The translations under genes and the position numbers were made by a program. Below, one piece after another: positions 1 to 9,892 of a stretch of DNA of 64,000 nucleotides. Under the pieces are notes generated by a model. That model was not told the origin of the DNA. It saw only the letters and a list, made by a program, of their open reading frames with translations, and searched no databases. The stretch's first letter is position 1, and each line of letters starts with the position of its first letter. The stretch comes from an uncultured Clostridia bacterium. GTDB lineage: Bacteria > Bacillota > Clostridia > Oscillospirales > Ruminococcaceae. Location of the stretch: assembly GCA_947632025.1 (NCBI GenBank), contig CANRNN010000009.1, positions 1 through 64,000 on the forward strand. Reading direction: 5' to 3'.

Positions 1-2
1 AC

Positions 3-128
3 GACCTCAAAACCGCGTATAATGATCTCAAGTCCGCTTACGAGTCGCTGACGTCGCCGACGACAACGAAGGGGGACGTCCCACAGATGGCACGAAAAAT
101 GCCCCGCAGCAACGTGCGGGGCAAATAA
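3..128 (+). CDS. 3' end of an unidentified ORF entering from the left edge
   Basis: An open frame runs from the left edge to a TAA and encodes the last 41 residues of something that begins outside the window. The first part (DLKTAYNDLKSAYESL) has a heptad-like, coiled-coil flavour; the rest is basic and without recognisable motif. The last codons run through the hairpin that I read as the terminator of the minus-strand sodC gene, which is unusual for a real gene, so this may be a chance open frame. No function can be given. Confidence 0.35.
   Translation, partial: DLKTAYNDLKSAYESLTSPTTTKGDVPQMARKMPRSNVRGK
95..122 (-). terminator. Intrinsic terminator of sodC
   Basis: GCCCCGCA / TGCGGGGC stem with a 6-base loop; read on the minus strand it is followed by ATTTTTCG. 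It lies just downstream of the sodC stop. A near-identical hairpin recurs at about 12578-12600. Confidence 0.75.
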
Positions 129-145
129 AATTTTGCGTAAAAGCA

Positions 146-664
146 TTAAAGCCCATTTCTCGTGACGCTTCCGATAACTCCGCAGGCTATCTTTTTTCCC
201 GAATTTCCCGCCGGCTGAGTCGTAAAATCATCGGGACTGTCGTGTATTATTATTGTTTTTCCGAGAACATTTTCAATATTGAATCTGTTAGTCAGAAATA
301 CCGAAAGCGCAATTCCGTTGTTCCCGAATAACGGCGGCAGATCGCCGCTGTGTGCGGGGTGCTTACAGTTGTTTTTTGAATAATGCGCTCCCGAATTGGA
401 AAACGGATCCTTTTCGCTTCCTGTACAGGACGTTCCGCCGTGAATATGAAATCCAAAAATTTCTTTCTTGCACGGCGAATTTGACTTCGGCAATCCTGTT
501 ATTTCTGCAAAAACTACTGTTCCGTTCTGTGTTCGGTAAAATCTGACTACACCTTTTATTTCAGGATAAGCGGCGCTTCCGCTGATAACAGCTACCGCCT
601 GCGGCATATTTCTCAGCAGCTCTGACAGCTGCGGTTTTATAATATTATTTTGTTCGTAATTCAT
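146..664 (-). CDS. sodC: Cu/Zn superoxide dismutase family protein
   Basis: Predicted copper/zinc superoxide dismutase, 172 residues, which would convert superoxide to peroxide and oxygen. The full ligand set can be read: His73 and His75 in GFHIHGG, bridging His94, His102, His105 and Asp108 in the zinc loop, and His141 in IIIHDSPDD. Cys80 and Cys161 sit where the structural disulfide is found. The usual active-site Arg before the last Cys is Lys158 (GNSGKKIACG). There is no signal peptide or lipobox, so it should be cytoplasmic, unlike most bacterial SodC proteins. The start has a strong AAAGGAGG site. It stands alone, with its own terminator. The family assignment is firm; real dismutase activity is inferred. 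Confidence 0.9.
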   Translation of the reverse strand: MNYEQNNIIKPQLSELLRNMPQAVAVISGSAAYPEIKGVVRFYRTQNGTVVFAEITGLPKSNSPCKKEIFGFHIHGGTSCTGSEKDPFSNSGAHYSKNNCKHPAHSGDLPPLFGNNGIALSVFLTNRFNIENVLGKTIIIHDSPDDFTTQPAGNSGKKIACGVIGSVTRNGL

Positions 665-772
665 GATCTATCCTCCTTTATTGCATTGTATGTTTCAGGT
701 GGAAAATGTTGACGATAATTCGGTACATAATAAAATATATTCAGCAAATAATAAATTCAAGAGGTGATAAAA

Positions 773-1045
773 TTGGCAAAGCAAGGAATGAAACGACCTG
801 AGGACACTCATAAACCGAAAAATGAAGTGCCTCCCGTACCCGAAATTCAGGGAAAAGCAAAGCGCGGAAATGAAAAAGCCCGTCCTATAATCGCGGGAAC
901 ATCAGGACCGTCCCTTAAAGTATGGCACAATAAGGCTTACTCCGATGAAAAGCCCATTTCATCGGTGTACAGAACTATAGATACCGACCTTGCCCGTGAT
1001 AATCTGGAAAACGATATTCCGGAAGCTGATCTTCAGGATCTATGA
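773..1045 (+). CDS. Small basic hypothetical protein, TTG start
   Basis: A 90-residue protein, rich in Lys, Pro and Glu in its first half (AKQGMKRPEDTHKPKNEVPPVPEI) and acidic at the end. No signal peptide, membrane segment or domain that I recognise. The ORF track starts it at a GTG at 764, but that GTG lies inside the ribosome site AAGAGGTGA. The TTG at 773 sits at correct spacing behind that site, so I use it. It diverges from sodC across a 108-bp gap and ends at a hairpin shared with the convergent amidohydrolase. No function is claimed. Confidence 0.6.
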   Translation: MAKQGMKRPEDTHKPKNEVPPVPEIQGKAKRGNEKARPIIAGTSGPSLKVWHNKAYSDEKPISSVYRTIDTDLARDNLENDIPEADLQDL

Positions 1046-1081
1046 TATATCATCATTTTGTCCTTATTTAATAATAAATAA

Positions 1082-1110
1082 GACCCCATTTCCGCTATGG
1101 AAACGGGGTC
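1082..1110. terminator. Hairpin between convergent genes
   Basis: GACCCCATTTCC / GGAAACGGGGTC stem with one mismatch and a 5-base loop, located between the ends of the + gene at 1045 and the - gene at 1134. AT-rich sequence flanks both sides, so it could serve both strands. Confidence 0.65.
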
Positions 1111-1133
1111 GGATATTATCATAAAATAATTTT

Positions 1134-2339
1134 TTATTTGTCGGATTCCGACAGCCACCGCAGGGCTATCTGTGCAAGAGCCACGCTTCCGAGATAAAGC
1201 ACAGAATCGTCAAATCTCACTTTCGGGTGATGCTGTCCGAACGTGTATCCGTCCTTTGAGCTTCCGGCAACCAAAAACATACTCACCGTAGGCACTTCGT
1301 GACTTACAAACGCGAAATCCTCGCTGCCGCCGCCTGCTTTTCCGCCTGAGATCAGATTCAAGTCCATAGCTTTTTCACCAAAAAGCTCGCGCATATAACG
1401 GAGCGTTTTTTCCGATAATTCCTTGTCTATCACCATACAAGGGCAAAAATCGTAAAATTCAACGTCTGCCGTGCAGCGCATAGCCGTGCATATACCCTGA
1501 GTTATCTCGCGGATACGTTTTTTTATCAGCTCTCCGACGGCATTGTCCTCGTCAGTAGTGCGGATAGTCCCCCACATCTCTGCGGTGTCGGGAATAACGT
1601 TTGAAGCCGAGCCTGCCGAGAATTTTCCTGTCGTGAAGATACCGAACTGATTTCCCTCAAGCTCGCGGGCGTTTATTTCCTGAAGCGCCAAGTGAACGTG
1701 AGCCGCGGCTGTTATGGGGTCGATGGATTCGTGCGGAGTAGAACCGTGTCCGCCCTTGCCGTGAACGGTGATATGATACTGCTCGCATGAGGTAGAGGAG
1801 ATCCCTCCGCCCGCGACAAGGAATGTTCCCGACAAAAGCGGCATTCCGGCGGTAACGTGTATCATCGCAGCTGCGTCGACTTTCGGATCTTCTAGGAGTC
1901 CCGACTTCAGCATATCGGGTGAGCCCTGAAAAATTTCCTCGGCAGGCTGAAATTCAAGCTTGACAGTACCCTTAAGTTCCGACTCGTGAGCTTTCAGAAG
2001 TTTTGCCGCACCCAGCAGCATTGCTGTATGCATATCGTGTCCGCAGCCGTGCATTTTCCCGTCGACCGTGCTTTTGTAAGGAACGTCGGCTTCTTCGGTC
2101 ATATTCAGTGCGTCCATATCCGCACGCAGAAGAATGGTTTTACCGTTAGTGTTTCCGACAGTCGCGACTACTCCGGCTTTTCCGATCTCCCGCGGGGTAT
2201 ATCCCAATTCTGTCATTTTTTTGAGGACGAGTTTTTTTGTTTCGGGAATATCAAAACCTGTTTCGGGATTAGCGTGTATTTTCCTGCGGACAGAAACCAA
2301 TTCTTCCTGTAATTTTTCTGCTTCTTCAACTAAAGACAT
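1134..2339 (-). CDS. M20 family amidohydrolase (hippurate hydrolase / aminoacylase type)
   Basis: A 401-residue metallopeptidase-fold amidohydrolase of the M20D type, which removes N-acyl groups from amino acids. The metal-binding blocks are present: HANPETGF near the N-terminus, HGCGHDMHT, QPAEE, and a His near the C-terminus in FGQHHPKV. The dimerisation-domain block GKGGHGSTPHESIDP is also clear. The ORF track extends 81 residues too far upstream, into the purH 3' end antisense; the ATG at 2339 has a GGAGGG site and gives the usual N-terminus (MSLVEEAEKLQEELVSVRRKIH). It follows the purine operon on the same strand but is separated from it by a terminator. The substrate cannot be told from sequence. 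Confidence 0.88.
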   Translation of the reverse strand: MSLVEEAEKLQEELVSVRRKIHANPETGFDIPETKKLVLKKMTELGYTPREIGKAGVVATVGNTNGKTILLRADMDALNMTEEADVPYKSTVDGKMHGCGHDMHTAMLLGAAKLLKAHESELKGTVKLEFQPAEEIFQGSPDMLKSGLLEDPKVDAAAMIHVTAGMPLLSGTFLVAGGGISSTSCEQYHITVHGKGGHGSTPHESIDPITAAAHVHLALQEINARELEGNQFGIFTTGKFSAGSASNVIPDTAEMWGTIRTTDEDNAVGELIKKRIREITQGICTAMRCTADVEFYDFCPCMVIDKELSEKTLRYMRELFGEKAMDLNLISGGKAGGGSEDFAFVSHEVPTVSMFLVAGSSKDGYTFGQHHPKVRFDDSVLYLGSVALAQIALRWLSESDK

Positions 2340-2363
2340 ATAATTCCCTCCAAATGATAAAAT

Positions 2364-2390
2364 AAAGGCTGCGCTGATAACGCAGCCTTT
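2364..2390 (-). terminator. Terminator of the purine operon
   Basis: AAAGGCTGCG / CGCAGCCTTT perfect stem with a 7-base loop and a U-rich run on both strands. It lies 11 nt downstream of the purH stop and before the amidohydrolase ribosome site, so it closes the purine operon. Confidence 0.75.
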
Positions 2391-2400
2391 TTCGGTCGAT

Positions 2401-3579
2401 TTAATGATGGAACAGCCGTATCCCCGTGAACGCCATAACGATGCCGTACTTGTCGCAGACCTCGATAACATTGTCGTCACGGATAGAACCGCCCGGCTGT
2501 GCGATAAACTCAACTCCGCTCTTGTGAGCGCGTTCGATATTGTCGCCGAACGGGAAAAACGCGTCCGAACCGAGCGACACACCTTTCATAGTATCGAGCC
2601 ACGCGCGTTTCTGTTCGCGGGTGAATACCTCAGGCTTTACCTTAAATATCTTCTGCCACTCGCCCTCTGCAAGAACGTCCATATAGTCCTCGCCGATATA
2701 GAGGTCAATGGCGTTGTCGCGGTCGGCACGGCGAATATCGTCCACAAACTGCAAATTCATAACCGTGGGCGACTGGCGCAGATACCAGTTGTCCGCTTTT
2801 GTGCCCGCAAGACGCGTGCAGTGAATTCTCGACTGCTGACCCGCGCCTACGCCTATTGCCTGACCGCCGCAGGCGTATGCCACGGAATTCGACTGCGTGT
2901 ATTTAAGCGTTATAAGAGCGATCGCCAAATCGTCGCGTGCGGATTTCGGGAGAGTTTTATTCTTGGTGGGCATATTCGCGAACAACTCGTCATTGATCAC
3001 AAGCTCGTTTCTGCCTTGCTCGAATGTCACACCGAATACCTGTTTTCTCTCGATTTTTTCGGGAACATAGTTCTCGTCAATTTTGATGATATTATACGTT
3101 CCCTTTCTCTTTGACTTGAGAATTTCAAGCGCATCCGCGTCATAATCCGGCGCGATAACTCCATCGGATACCTCGCGCTGTATAATTTTCGCAGTTGACG
3201 CGTCAACCTTATCGGAAAGCGCGATAAAATCGCCGTACGAGGACATTCTGTCCGCGCCGCGTGCTCTGGCATACGCGCACGCAAGCGGAGAAAGCTCGCC
3301 AAGGTCGTCCACCCAGTATATTTTCGCGAGCGTTTCGGAAAGCGGAAGCCCTATTGCCGCGCCAGCAGGAGAAACGTGCTTGAAGGAAGTCGCAGCGGGC
3401 ATTCCCGTTGCGGCTTTAAGCTCTTTTACAAGCTGCCAGCCGTTGAACGCGTCCATAAAATTGATGTAACCGGGTTTGCCGTTGAGTACCTCTATGGGAA
3501 GGTCTTTGCCGTTTTCCATAAAAATTCTTGATGGCTTTTGATTGGGATTACAGCCGTATTTCAGTTCCAGTTCGTTCAT
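2401..3579 (-). CDS. purH: AICAR transformylase, stand-alone (PurH C-terminal domain only)
   Basis: Phosphoribosylaminoimidazole-carboxamide formyltransferase, 392 residues, step 9 of purine synthesis (AICAR to FAICAR). The sequence matches the transformylase half of PurH (ELKYGCNPNQKPSRIF, SFKHVSPAGAAIG, SDAFFPFGDNIERA, QPGGSIRD). The N-terminal IMP cyclohydrolase (MGS-like) domain of ordinary bifunctional PurH is absent. The missing activity is probably supplied by the purO gene in the same operon. I start at the ATG at 3579 behind a GGAGG site; the upstream 36 residues in the ORF track are not conserved and overlap the preceding gene. Last gene of the operon. Confidence 0.9.
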   Translation of the reverse strand: MNELELKYGCNPNQKPSRIFMENGKDLPIEVLNGKPGYINFMDAFNGWQLVKELKAATGMPAATSFKHVSPAGAAIGLPLSETLAKIYWVDDLGELSPLACAYARARGADRMSSYGDFIALSDKVDASTAKIIQREVSDGVIAPDYDADALEILKSKRKGTYNIIKIDENYVPEKIERKQVFGVTFEQGRNELVINDELFANMPTKNKTLPKSARDDLAIALITLKYTQSNSVAYACGGQAIGVGAGQQSRIHCTRLAGTKADNWYLRQSPTVMNLQFVDDIRRADRDNAIDLYIGEDYMDVLAEGEWQKIFKVKPEVFTREQKRAWLDTMKGVSLGSDAFFPFGDNIERAHKSGVEFIAQPGGSIRDDNVIEVCDKYGIVMAFTGIRLFHH

Positions 3580-3607
3580 ATTGTCCTCCTTGTTCTTCTT
3601 GTACTCC

Positions 3608-4102
3608 TTAAAAGCTGTTTGAATGCCAGTTTTTTTCTTTTTCAAAACCGTAATACAGCTCGTCAAGAAGCCATGCCCCGCCGACAAGCCTTATCACGAA
3701 TTTATGCTTTTGTCCCATACCTGCCTTTTCAAAATGCGTTTCAACACTAGCCTTGTCGGGGTAGCGCATTTTGAATTCCGCATAAAAATCACCATTTACA
3801 TAACCAAACTTCTGCGGTTCGCCGCAACTCCCGCCGCACCCGCGCGACAACATTTTGTCGGTGCAGTTTGGTTTTAGCAGAGAATACATTCTCTCGTGGT
3901 ATTCCGCCATAAGCTCTTTCCAGCCTGGAGCAGTTTGATAAGACGGTATTCCCGCCTTTTCTTTTTCGATTTCAAGCTGATTATCCCGCTCGAAAATCTC
4001 CTTTTCAAGCGCTGAATGCTGTTTCAACAGCTCGAAAAGCGGGTCGCAGATTTCGTTCATCAGCGGCGCGTATTTCGCGCTTGCTTTGCAGATAAGTTCC
4101 AT
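3608..4102 (-). CDS. Hypothetical protein in the purine operon, possibly NTF2-like
   Basis: A 164-residue cytoplasmic protein I do not recognise with certainty. The first 70 residues are helical and charged (FELLKQHSALEKEIFERDNQLEIEKEK). A Cys-rich turn (CTDKMLSRGCGGSCG) lies in the middle. The C-terminus (FVIRLVGGAWLLDELYYGFE) has the strand pattern of NTF2-fold proteins, including some polymorphic-toxin immunity proteins. The ribosome site is AAGGAA. It lies between a CbrC-family gene and purH with short spacers, so it is co-transcribed with purine genes. A role in purine metabolism is not supported by the sequence. Confidence 0.6.
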   Translation of the reverse strand: MELICKASAKYAPLMNEICDPLFELLKQHSALEKEIFERDNQLEIEKEKAGIPSYQTAPGWKELMAEYHERMYSLLKPNCTDKMLSRGCGGSCGEPQKFGYVNGDFYAEFKMRYPDKASVETHFEKAGMGQKHKFVIRLVGGAWLLDELYYGFEKEKNWHSNSF

Positions 4103-4117
4103 AACAGTATTCCTTTC

Positions 4118-5351
<1,234 letters not shown>

Positions 5352-5382
5352 TTTTGTCCTCCTTTAATTTGTTCTTGCCAAA

Positions 5383-5655
5383 CTACTTGCCCTTAGCAAA
5401 TCCTCCCCCGCCGCGATAAGTATTTACGCAGCAGGAAAACTCCTGCCCGCAAGTTTCACAGCGAATGAGATGATAAATTATATCGTCAGCCCATTGTCCG
5501 TCTTTGTCCTTTACCTCGTCAAGCGGACAATTCCCCGAAACAAGCGAAAAATCGCCGCTTGCGATAAGCTGCTTTATATATTCCACCGTCTGTAAATACT
5601 CCCGCGGTGAACGAAACAAGCTTACAAGCCTGATTTCCGAACACCGTTCACACAT
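5383..5655 (-). CDS. Small cysteine-rich hypothetical protein
   Basis: A 90-residue protein with two Cys pairs, MCERC at the start and CETCGQEFSCC near the end, which could form a split zinc ribbon. It ends in a Gly-rich, basic tail (YRGGGGFAKGK). It overlaps the 3' end of purN by 8 nt and precedes purO by 31 nt, so it is translated within the purine operon. I do not recognise a family; it may be one of the immunity-like small genes of this operon. Confidence 0.6.
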   Translation of the reverse strand: MCERCSEIRLVSLFRSPREYLQTVEYIKQLIASGDFSLVSGNCPLDEVKDKDGQWADDIIYHLIRCETCGQEFSCCVNTYRGGGGFAKGK

Positions 5656-6274
5656 CTACATACGCCTTTCCCTCGCGAATGGTTATCCTGTCCTCGCAAA
5701 ACAGCGAAACCGCTTTCGGAAGCAGTTTCCATTCAACGTTCTCCATTATTTTTTTCTGGAGAGATTCGGGAGTTTCATCATTTGCGACCTCAACCGTTCC
5801 TTGTAGAATTATCGCGCCCGCGTCGGCTTTTTCGTTTACAAAATGTATAGTAGCTCCCGATACCTTAACGCCGTATTCCAAAGCAGCTTTATGGACTCTC
5901 AGCCCATAATATCCCTCGCCGCAGAAGCTCGGAATAAGCGCGGGGTGAACGTTGATTATCCTGTACGGATACGCTTTTGTCACGCACTCGTCAAGTATTG
6001 TCATAAAGCCCGCCAGAACGATAAGATCGGCGTTTTGCTTCTGAAGCTCTGCCAGAACAGCCTCACTGTACATTTTAGAGCTGTAAAAATCTTTTCGCGG
6101 AATGACAACGGTGGGAATTCCCGCCCTGCGTGCGCGTTCGAGAGCGTAAGCGTCCGTTTTCGACGAGATGACGCAGGTTATCTTTCCGCCCTTTATCTCG
6201 CCGCGGTTTTCGGCGTCGATAAGGGCCTGCAAATTCGTCCCTCCGCCCGACACCAGCACCACAATGTTTTTCAT
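5648..6274 (-). CDS. purN: Phosphoribosylglycinamide formyltransferase
   Basis: GAR transformylase, 208 residues, transfers formyl from 10-formyl-THF to GAR (purine step 3). Motifs are VLVSGGGTNLQAL at the N-terminus, LAGFMTIL, and the catalytic block INVHPALIPSFCG with KVSGATIHFVNEKADAGAIILQ. The ORF-track start at 6283 is a GTG that is part of the ribosome site GAGGTGA; the ATG at 6274, six bases further, is the true start. The length is normal. It sits after two paralogous unknown genes and before the Cys-rich gene. Confidence 0.93.
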   Translation of the reverse strand: MKNIVVLVSGGGTNLQALIDAENRGEIKGGKITCVISSKTDAYALERARRAGIPTVVIPRKDFYSSKMYSEAVLAELQKQNADLIVLAGFMTILDECVTKAYPYRIINVHPALIPSFCGEGYYGLRVHKAALEYGVKVSGATIHFVNEKADAGAIILQGTVEVANDETPESLQKKIMENVEWKLLPKAVSLFCEDRITIREGKAYVDV

Positions 6275-6279
6275 AACGT

Positions 6280-6783
6280 TCACCTCAGTTTCTTTAGCTG
6301 TATTTCAACCAGCATATACCCGCTTTCGGGGGAACCTTCCTTGACATAACCGCCGTTCGCCGTATAAATTCCCATATCAAGCCGCTTGAAAACGCCGTTT
6401 TGCTTTCCGTAATACGGGAGGGTTTCAAACGCCTGTTTCCACGGCATACCGCAAATGTTAAGTTCCCCGCCGAAAAATTCTCTCGGAAAATGCCGCGACC
6501 ACATCTCGCCCTCGCGCATTAGTATCTCTAAAGCGTACACGACCGAGCCGTTTTTTGTAGGGCAATAAACGCCCAGTCTGTCCCATACATAATTTACCTG
6601 TCTTTGATACAGCGGGTCTTTTTTTCGGCTGTCTTTCGGGAAAGCTACCCGCCGCGGCTTTCCGAGCAACTTTTCAAACACGCTTATGTGCGACGGAATG
6701 TCGATTTTCTCGCCGTTTATAACTATCTCGTCCTCGTCTATGGCAATTTTAAACGGCGCGGAAATTTTCTTTTTAAAAAACAT
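6280..6783 (-). CDS. Hypothetical protein, paralogue A of a tandem pair
   Basis: A 167-residue cytoplasmic protein, homologous to the next gene upstream. Shared blocks are DEIVINGEKIDIPSHISVFEKLLGKPRRVAF, YVWDRLGVYCPTKNGSVVYALEI, and HFPREFFGGELNICGMPW. The start at 6783 comes one base after the stop of its paralogue and uses a GAGGAA site in that gene's last codons. I recall similar domains near contact-dependent or polymorphic-toxin immunity genes, but I cannot name the family firmly. The role in a purine operon is unknown. Confidence 0.7.
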   Translation of the reverse strand: MFFKKKISAPFKIAIDEDEIVINGEKIDIPSHISVFEKLLGKPRRVAFPKDSRKKDPLYQRQVNYVWDRLGVYCPTKNGSVVYALEILMREGEMWSRHFPREFFGGELNICGMPWKQAFETLPYYGKQNGVFKRLDMGIYTANGGYVKEGSPESGYMLVEIQLKKLR

Positions 6784-6784
6784 T

Positions 6785-7309
6785 CTATTCCTCGGCAAGC
6801 TGCACCGAAAGCGTGGTAAAATCCTTTTCCGTGCGGGAATTTTCGTCCTGCTCGAAATCAACATACTCCGCAAGCGCACTGTAACTCCCAAGCGTTATCT
6901 CGCGGAAAAATTCGGGTTCTTCGGGAGCAATAGGCGTAGGCGGAGCGTTCTTCACAGCGTCAAGCCACGGAATACCGTTTATTGTGACCTTACCCTTGAA
7001 AAACTCTTTCGGGTAGTGCTTTGGGCAAATTTCTCCCTTGTTCAATCTCATCTCGAAACAGTACACAACCGAGCCGTTCTTCGTATAGCAGCAAAGTCCG
7101 AGCTTGTCCCACGCGTAGTTCACACGATTCATGTCCTTGCCCTTAAAGGCAGCTTTCCGCGGCTTTCCGAGAATTTTCACAAGCGCGTCGATATGCGTCG
7201 GAATGTCGATTCTCACGCCGTTTACAGTTATCCTGTCCTCATTCAATTCAACAACTACGTCTTCGGGGGATATAAGGCTCTTCTTCCCAAACAAACCAAA
7301 AAATCCCAT
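6785..7309 (-). CDS. Hypothetical protein, paralogue B of a tandem pair
   Basis: A 174-residue protein, paralogous to the downstream gene: DRITVNGVRIDIPTHIDALVKILGKPRKAAF, YAWDKLGLCCYTKNGSVVYCFEM, HYPKEFFKGKVTINGIPW. It adds a short N-terminal segment ([22 protein letters not shown]) and an acidic C-terminal tail. The start codon overlaps the purM stop by one base (TAATG), so the two are translationally coupled. No catalytic motif is visible. A tandem duplicate locked inside the purine operon. Confidence 0.7.
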   Translation of the reverse strand: MGFFGLFGKKSLISPEDVVVELNEDRITVNGVRIDIPTHIDALVKILGKPRKAAFKGKDMNRVNYAWDKLGLCCYTKNGSVVYCFEMRLNKGEICPKHYPKEFFKGKVTINGIPWLDAVKNAPPTPIAPEEPEFFREITLGSYSALAEYVDFEQDENSRTEKDFTTLSVQLAEE

Positions 7310-8343
7310 TACGCGAAGATGACCCCCTCGTCGGACTTTACGGTTTCGCCGATAATGTAAGCGCGTTCGCCGTTCTGCTCTAAGATCTCAACGGCTTTTG
7401 CAGCGTTCTCCTTGTCGACCGTGATAGCCATACCGATGCCCATATTAAATGTGTTGAACATATCGTGTTCGGAAATATTTCCCTCTTTTTGGATAAGTGC
7501 GAAAATCGGCGGAATATCGAAGCATTTTTTATCAATTTTCGCGGAAATTCCCTCCGGCAGCATACGCGGGATATTCTCGTAAAATCCGCCGCCCGTGATG
7601 TGGGATATTCCCTTTACGGGAATTTTGGATATAAGATCCAGAACGGGCTTTACATAAATCCTAGTCGGTGTTAAAAGCGCTTCGCCGAGTGATTTTCCGA
7701 GTTCGGGAATAAAGCTTGTAAGGTTCCTGTCATTAATATTGAAAACTTTCCGCACAAGCGAGAAACCGTTCGAGTGAACGCCGCTTGAAGCAATGCCTAT
7801 AACGGCGTCGCCTTCTTTTATTGTGTTGTTGTCGATGATTTTTGACTTATCGACTATGCCCGTGGAATAGCCCGCTATATCGTACTCGTCCTCAGCCATC
7901 ATTCCGGGGTGTTCAGCGGTTTCGCCTCCTACCAGAGCGCAGCCTGCCGCGACGCAGCCGTCAGCCACACCCTTTACGATAGACGCGACCTTTTCCGGAA
8001 TATTCTTTCCGATAGCGATATAGTCGAGGAAATACAACGGCTTTGCGCCGCAGCATATGATGTCGTTTACACACATCGCGACGCAGTCTATTCCTATTGT
8101 GTCGTGCTTATTCAGCAGCATAGCGATCTTGAGCTTTGTACCCACGCCGTCCGTGCCGCTTACAAGAATAGGCTCTTTATAGTCCGTAAGATCTAACTGA
8201 AACAGTCCGCCGAAGCCTCCTATTCCCGAAATGCAGCCTGCTATCTTTGTTCTCTCAACGTCTTTCTTCATCAGGCGAACAGATTCATACCCCGCCGTAA
8301 CGTCAACGCCTGCTGCCTTATAGCTTTCGCTGTAACTTTTCAT
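7309..8343 (-). CDS. purM: Phosphoribosylformylglycinamidine cyclo-ligase (AIR synthetase)
   Basis: ATP-dependent cyclisation of FGAM to AIR (purine step 5), 344 residues, the usual length. Motifs are [64 protein letters not shown] and [19 protein letters not shown]. The ribosome site is AAGGAAAG. Downstream it is fused by a one-base overlap to the first of two unknown paralogues; upstream lies purF after 54 nt. Confidence 0.96.
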   Translation of the reverse strand: MKSYSESYKAAGVDVTAGYESVRLMKKDVERTKIAGCISGIGGFGGLFQLDLTDYKEPILVSGTDGVGTKLKIAMLLNKHDTIGIDCVAMCVNDIICCGAKPLYFLDYIAIGKNIPEKVASIVKGVADGCVAAGCALVGGETAEHPGMMAEDEYDIAGYSTGIVDKSKIIDNNTIKEGDAVIGIASSGVHSNGFSLVRKVFNINDRNLTSFIPELGKSLGEALLTPTRIYVKPVLDLISKIPVKGISHITGGGFYENIPRMLPEGISAKIDKKCFDIPPIFALIQKEGNISEHDMFNTFNMGIGMAITVDKENAAKAVEILEQNGERAYIIGETVKSDEGVIFA

Positions 8344-8397
8344 TGCACACTTTCCTTTATAAAAACATTAAAATCAGTCTTAACCGAAAATTTTCCG

Positions 8398-9822
8398 TTA
8401 TTCGTCGAACTTTGTTTCAAATTTATCTTTCGGGAATTCTTTCGGGACTTCTACAGGATATTCTCCCGTAAAGCAGCCGCGGCAGAATCCGCATTTCGCG
8501 CCGTCCGCGATTTTCACGACAGCGTCCGTACTTAAAAAGCCGAGTGAGTCCACGCCGATAATTTCGGCTATCTTCTCAACGGAATGTTTATTCGCTATAA
8601 GATTTTCCTTGCTGTCGATATCCGTGCCGAAATAGCACTCGCTGATAAACGGCGGCGCGGAAATTCTCATATGTATCTCCTTTGCGCCTGCCGCTCTGAG
8701 AAGCTTCACGACTTTCGCGGAAGTCGTCCCTCTGACTATGCTGTCATCTACCAGCACCACGCGCTTGCCCTCGACCGTTTCACGGATAACGTTAAGCTTT
8801 ATCCGCACGGAGTTTTCCCTCATGCCCTGTGTGGGCTGAATGAACGTTCTTCCTATGTAGCGGTTTTTAATGAAGCCGACGCCGTAGGGTATTCCCGATT
8901 CCTGCGCGAATCCCAAAGCCGCGTCAAGACCGCTGTCGGGGCAGCCTATGACAACGTCCGCGTCGCAGGGGTGTTCTTTTGCCAGAAAATGCCCTGCACG
9001 AAGCCTTGCCTTATGCACGGACGCTCCCTCAATTACCGAATCGGGACGCGCAAAGTAGATGAACTCGAAAACGCACATAGAGCTTGGACCGCCGCAGTGG
9101 GTCTTTATTGACTCAATTCCGTTCTCGTCGATAACGACGATCTCTCCGGGTTCGATATCACGGACGAATGACGCTCCGATACTGTCAAAAGCGCAAGTTT
9201 CGCTTGCCACGACATAGCCCTCGTCATCTGCCAGTTTTCCCAGAGCCAACGGTCTGAATCCGTGCGGGTCCCGCGCTGCTATAAGCTTTTTCGGTGACAT
9301 TATGCACAGTGAATACGCGCCCTTGATACGATACATTGCACGTTCCACTGCTTCCTGTATCGAGCCGCACTCCAGACGCTCGCGGGTTATTGCATAAGAA
9401 ATGACCTCCGTGTCGGACGTGCTGTGGAAAATAGCGCCCTTAAGCTCGAATTCCCGCCGCAGATCCAGCGCGTTTATGAGGTTTCCGTTATGCGCTATTG
9501 CCAGTGCGCCCTTTACATGCCGCACAGTCATCGGCTGACAGTTTGCAGTGTTGACGTTTCCCGTCGTGGAATATCGAACGTGTCCGACGGCGATTTTTCC
9601 GTTCTCGAATTCGTCCAAAACGCGCTTGCTGAACACCTCGTTTACAAGTCCCAGACCCTTGTGCGTCTTGAAAACGCCGCGCTCGTTGACTACTATTCCG
9701 CAGCTTTCCTGACCTCTGTGCTGCAGCGCGTACAGCGCGAAATACGCGCTTGACGCAACGTTTGTGGGCTTGTTGGTGTAAATTCCGAAAACACCGCACT
9801 CTTCATGAATACTGTTGAACAT
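8398..9822 (-). CDS. purF: Amidophosphoribosyltransferase
   Basis: Commits PRPP and glutamine to purine synthesis. 474 residues: an N-terminal glutamine amidotransferase (class II) domain whose nucleophile is Cys9 (HEECGVFGIY), preceded by a short leader that is expected to be removed; and a C-terminal phosphoribosyltransferase domain with VVLVDDSIVRGTT. Cysteines for a 4Fe-4S cluster as in the Bacillus enzyme are present (ECYFGTD, KCGFCRGC), so oxygen-sensitive. The ribosome site is AGGAAAA. Second-largest gene of the operon, between purC and purM. Confidence 0.96.
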   Translation of the reverse strand: MFNSIHEECGVFGIYTNKPTNVASSAYFALYALQHRGQESCGIVVNERGVFKTHKGLGLVNEVFSKRVLDEFENGKIAVGHVRYSTTGNVNTANCQPMTVRHVKGALAIAHNGNLINALDLRREFELKGAIFHSTSDTEVISYAITRERLECGSIQEAVERAMYRIKGAYSLCIMSPKKLIAARDPHGFRPLALGKLADDEGYVVASETCAFDSIGASFVRDIEPGEIVVIDENGIESIKTHCGGPSSMCVFEFIYFARPDSVIEGASVHKARLRAGHFLAKEHPCDADVVIGCPDSGLDAALGFAQESGIPYGVGFIKNRYIGRTFIQPTQGMRENSVRIKLNVIRETVEGKRVVLVDDSIVRGTTSAKVVKLLRAAGAKEIHMRISAPPFISECYFGTDIDSKENLIANKHSVEKIAEIIGVDSLGFLSTDAVVKIADGAKCGFCRGCFTGEYPVEVPKEFPKDKFETKFDE

Positions 9823-9892
9823 CTGAAATTTTCCTCGATTCGGTTTTTTATTGAGGCGGCTTATCCGACCTCAAATCATTCTGAACCATGAA

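Noticed and set aside
2404-3114. 236-codon plus-strand ORF opposite purH
   Set aside because: Antisense shadow of a well-supported gene; no ribosome site and no protein-like motifs.
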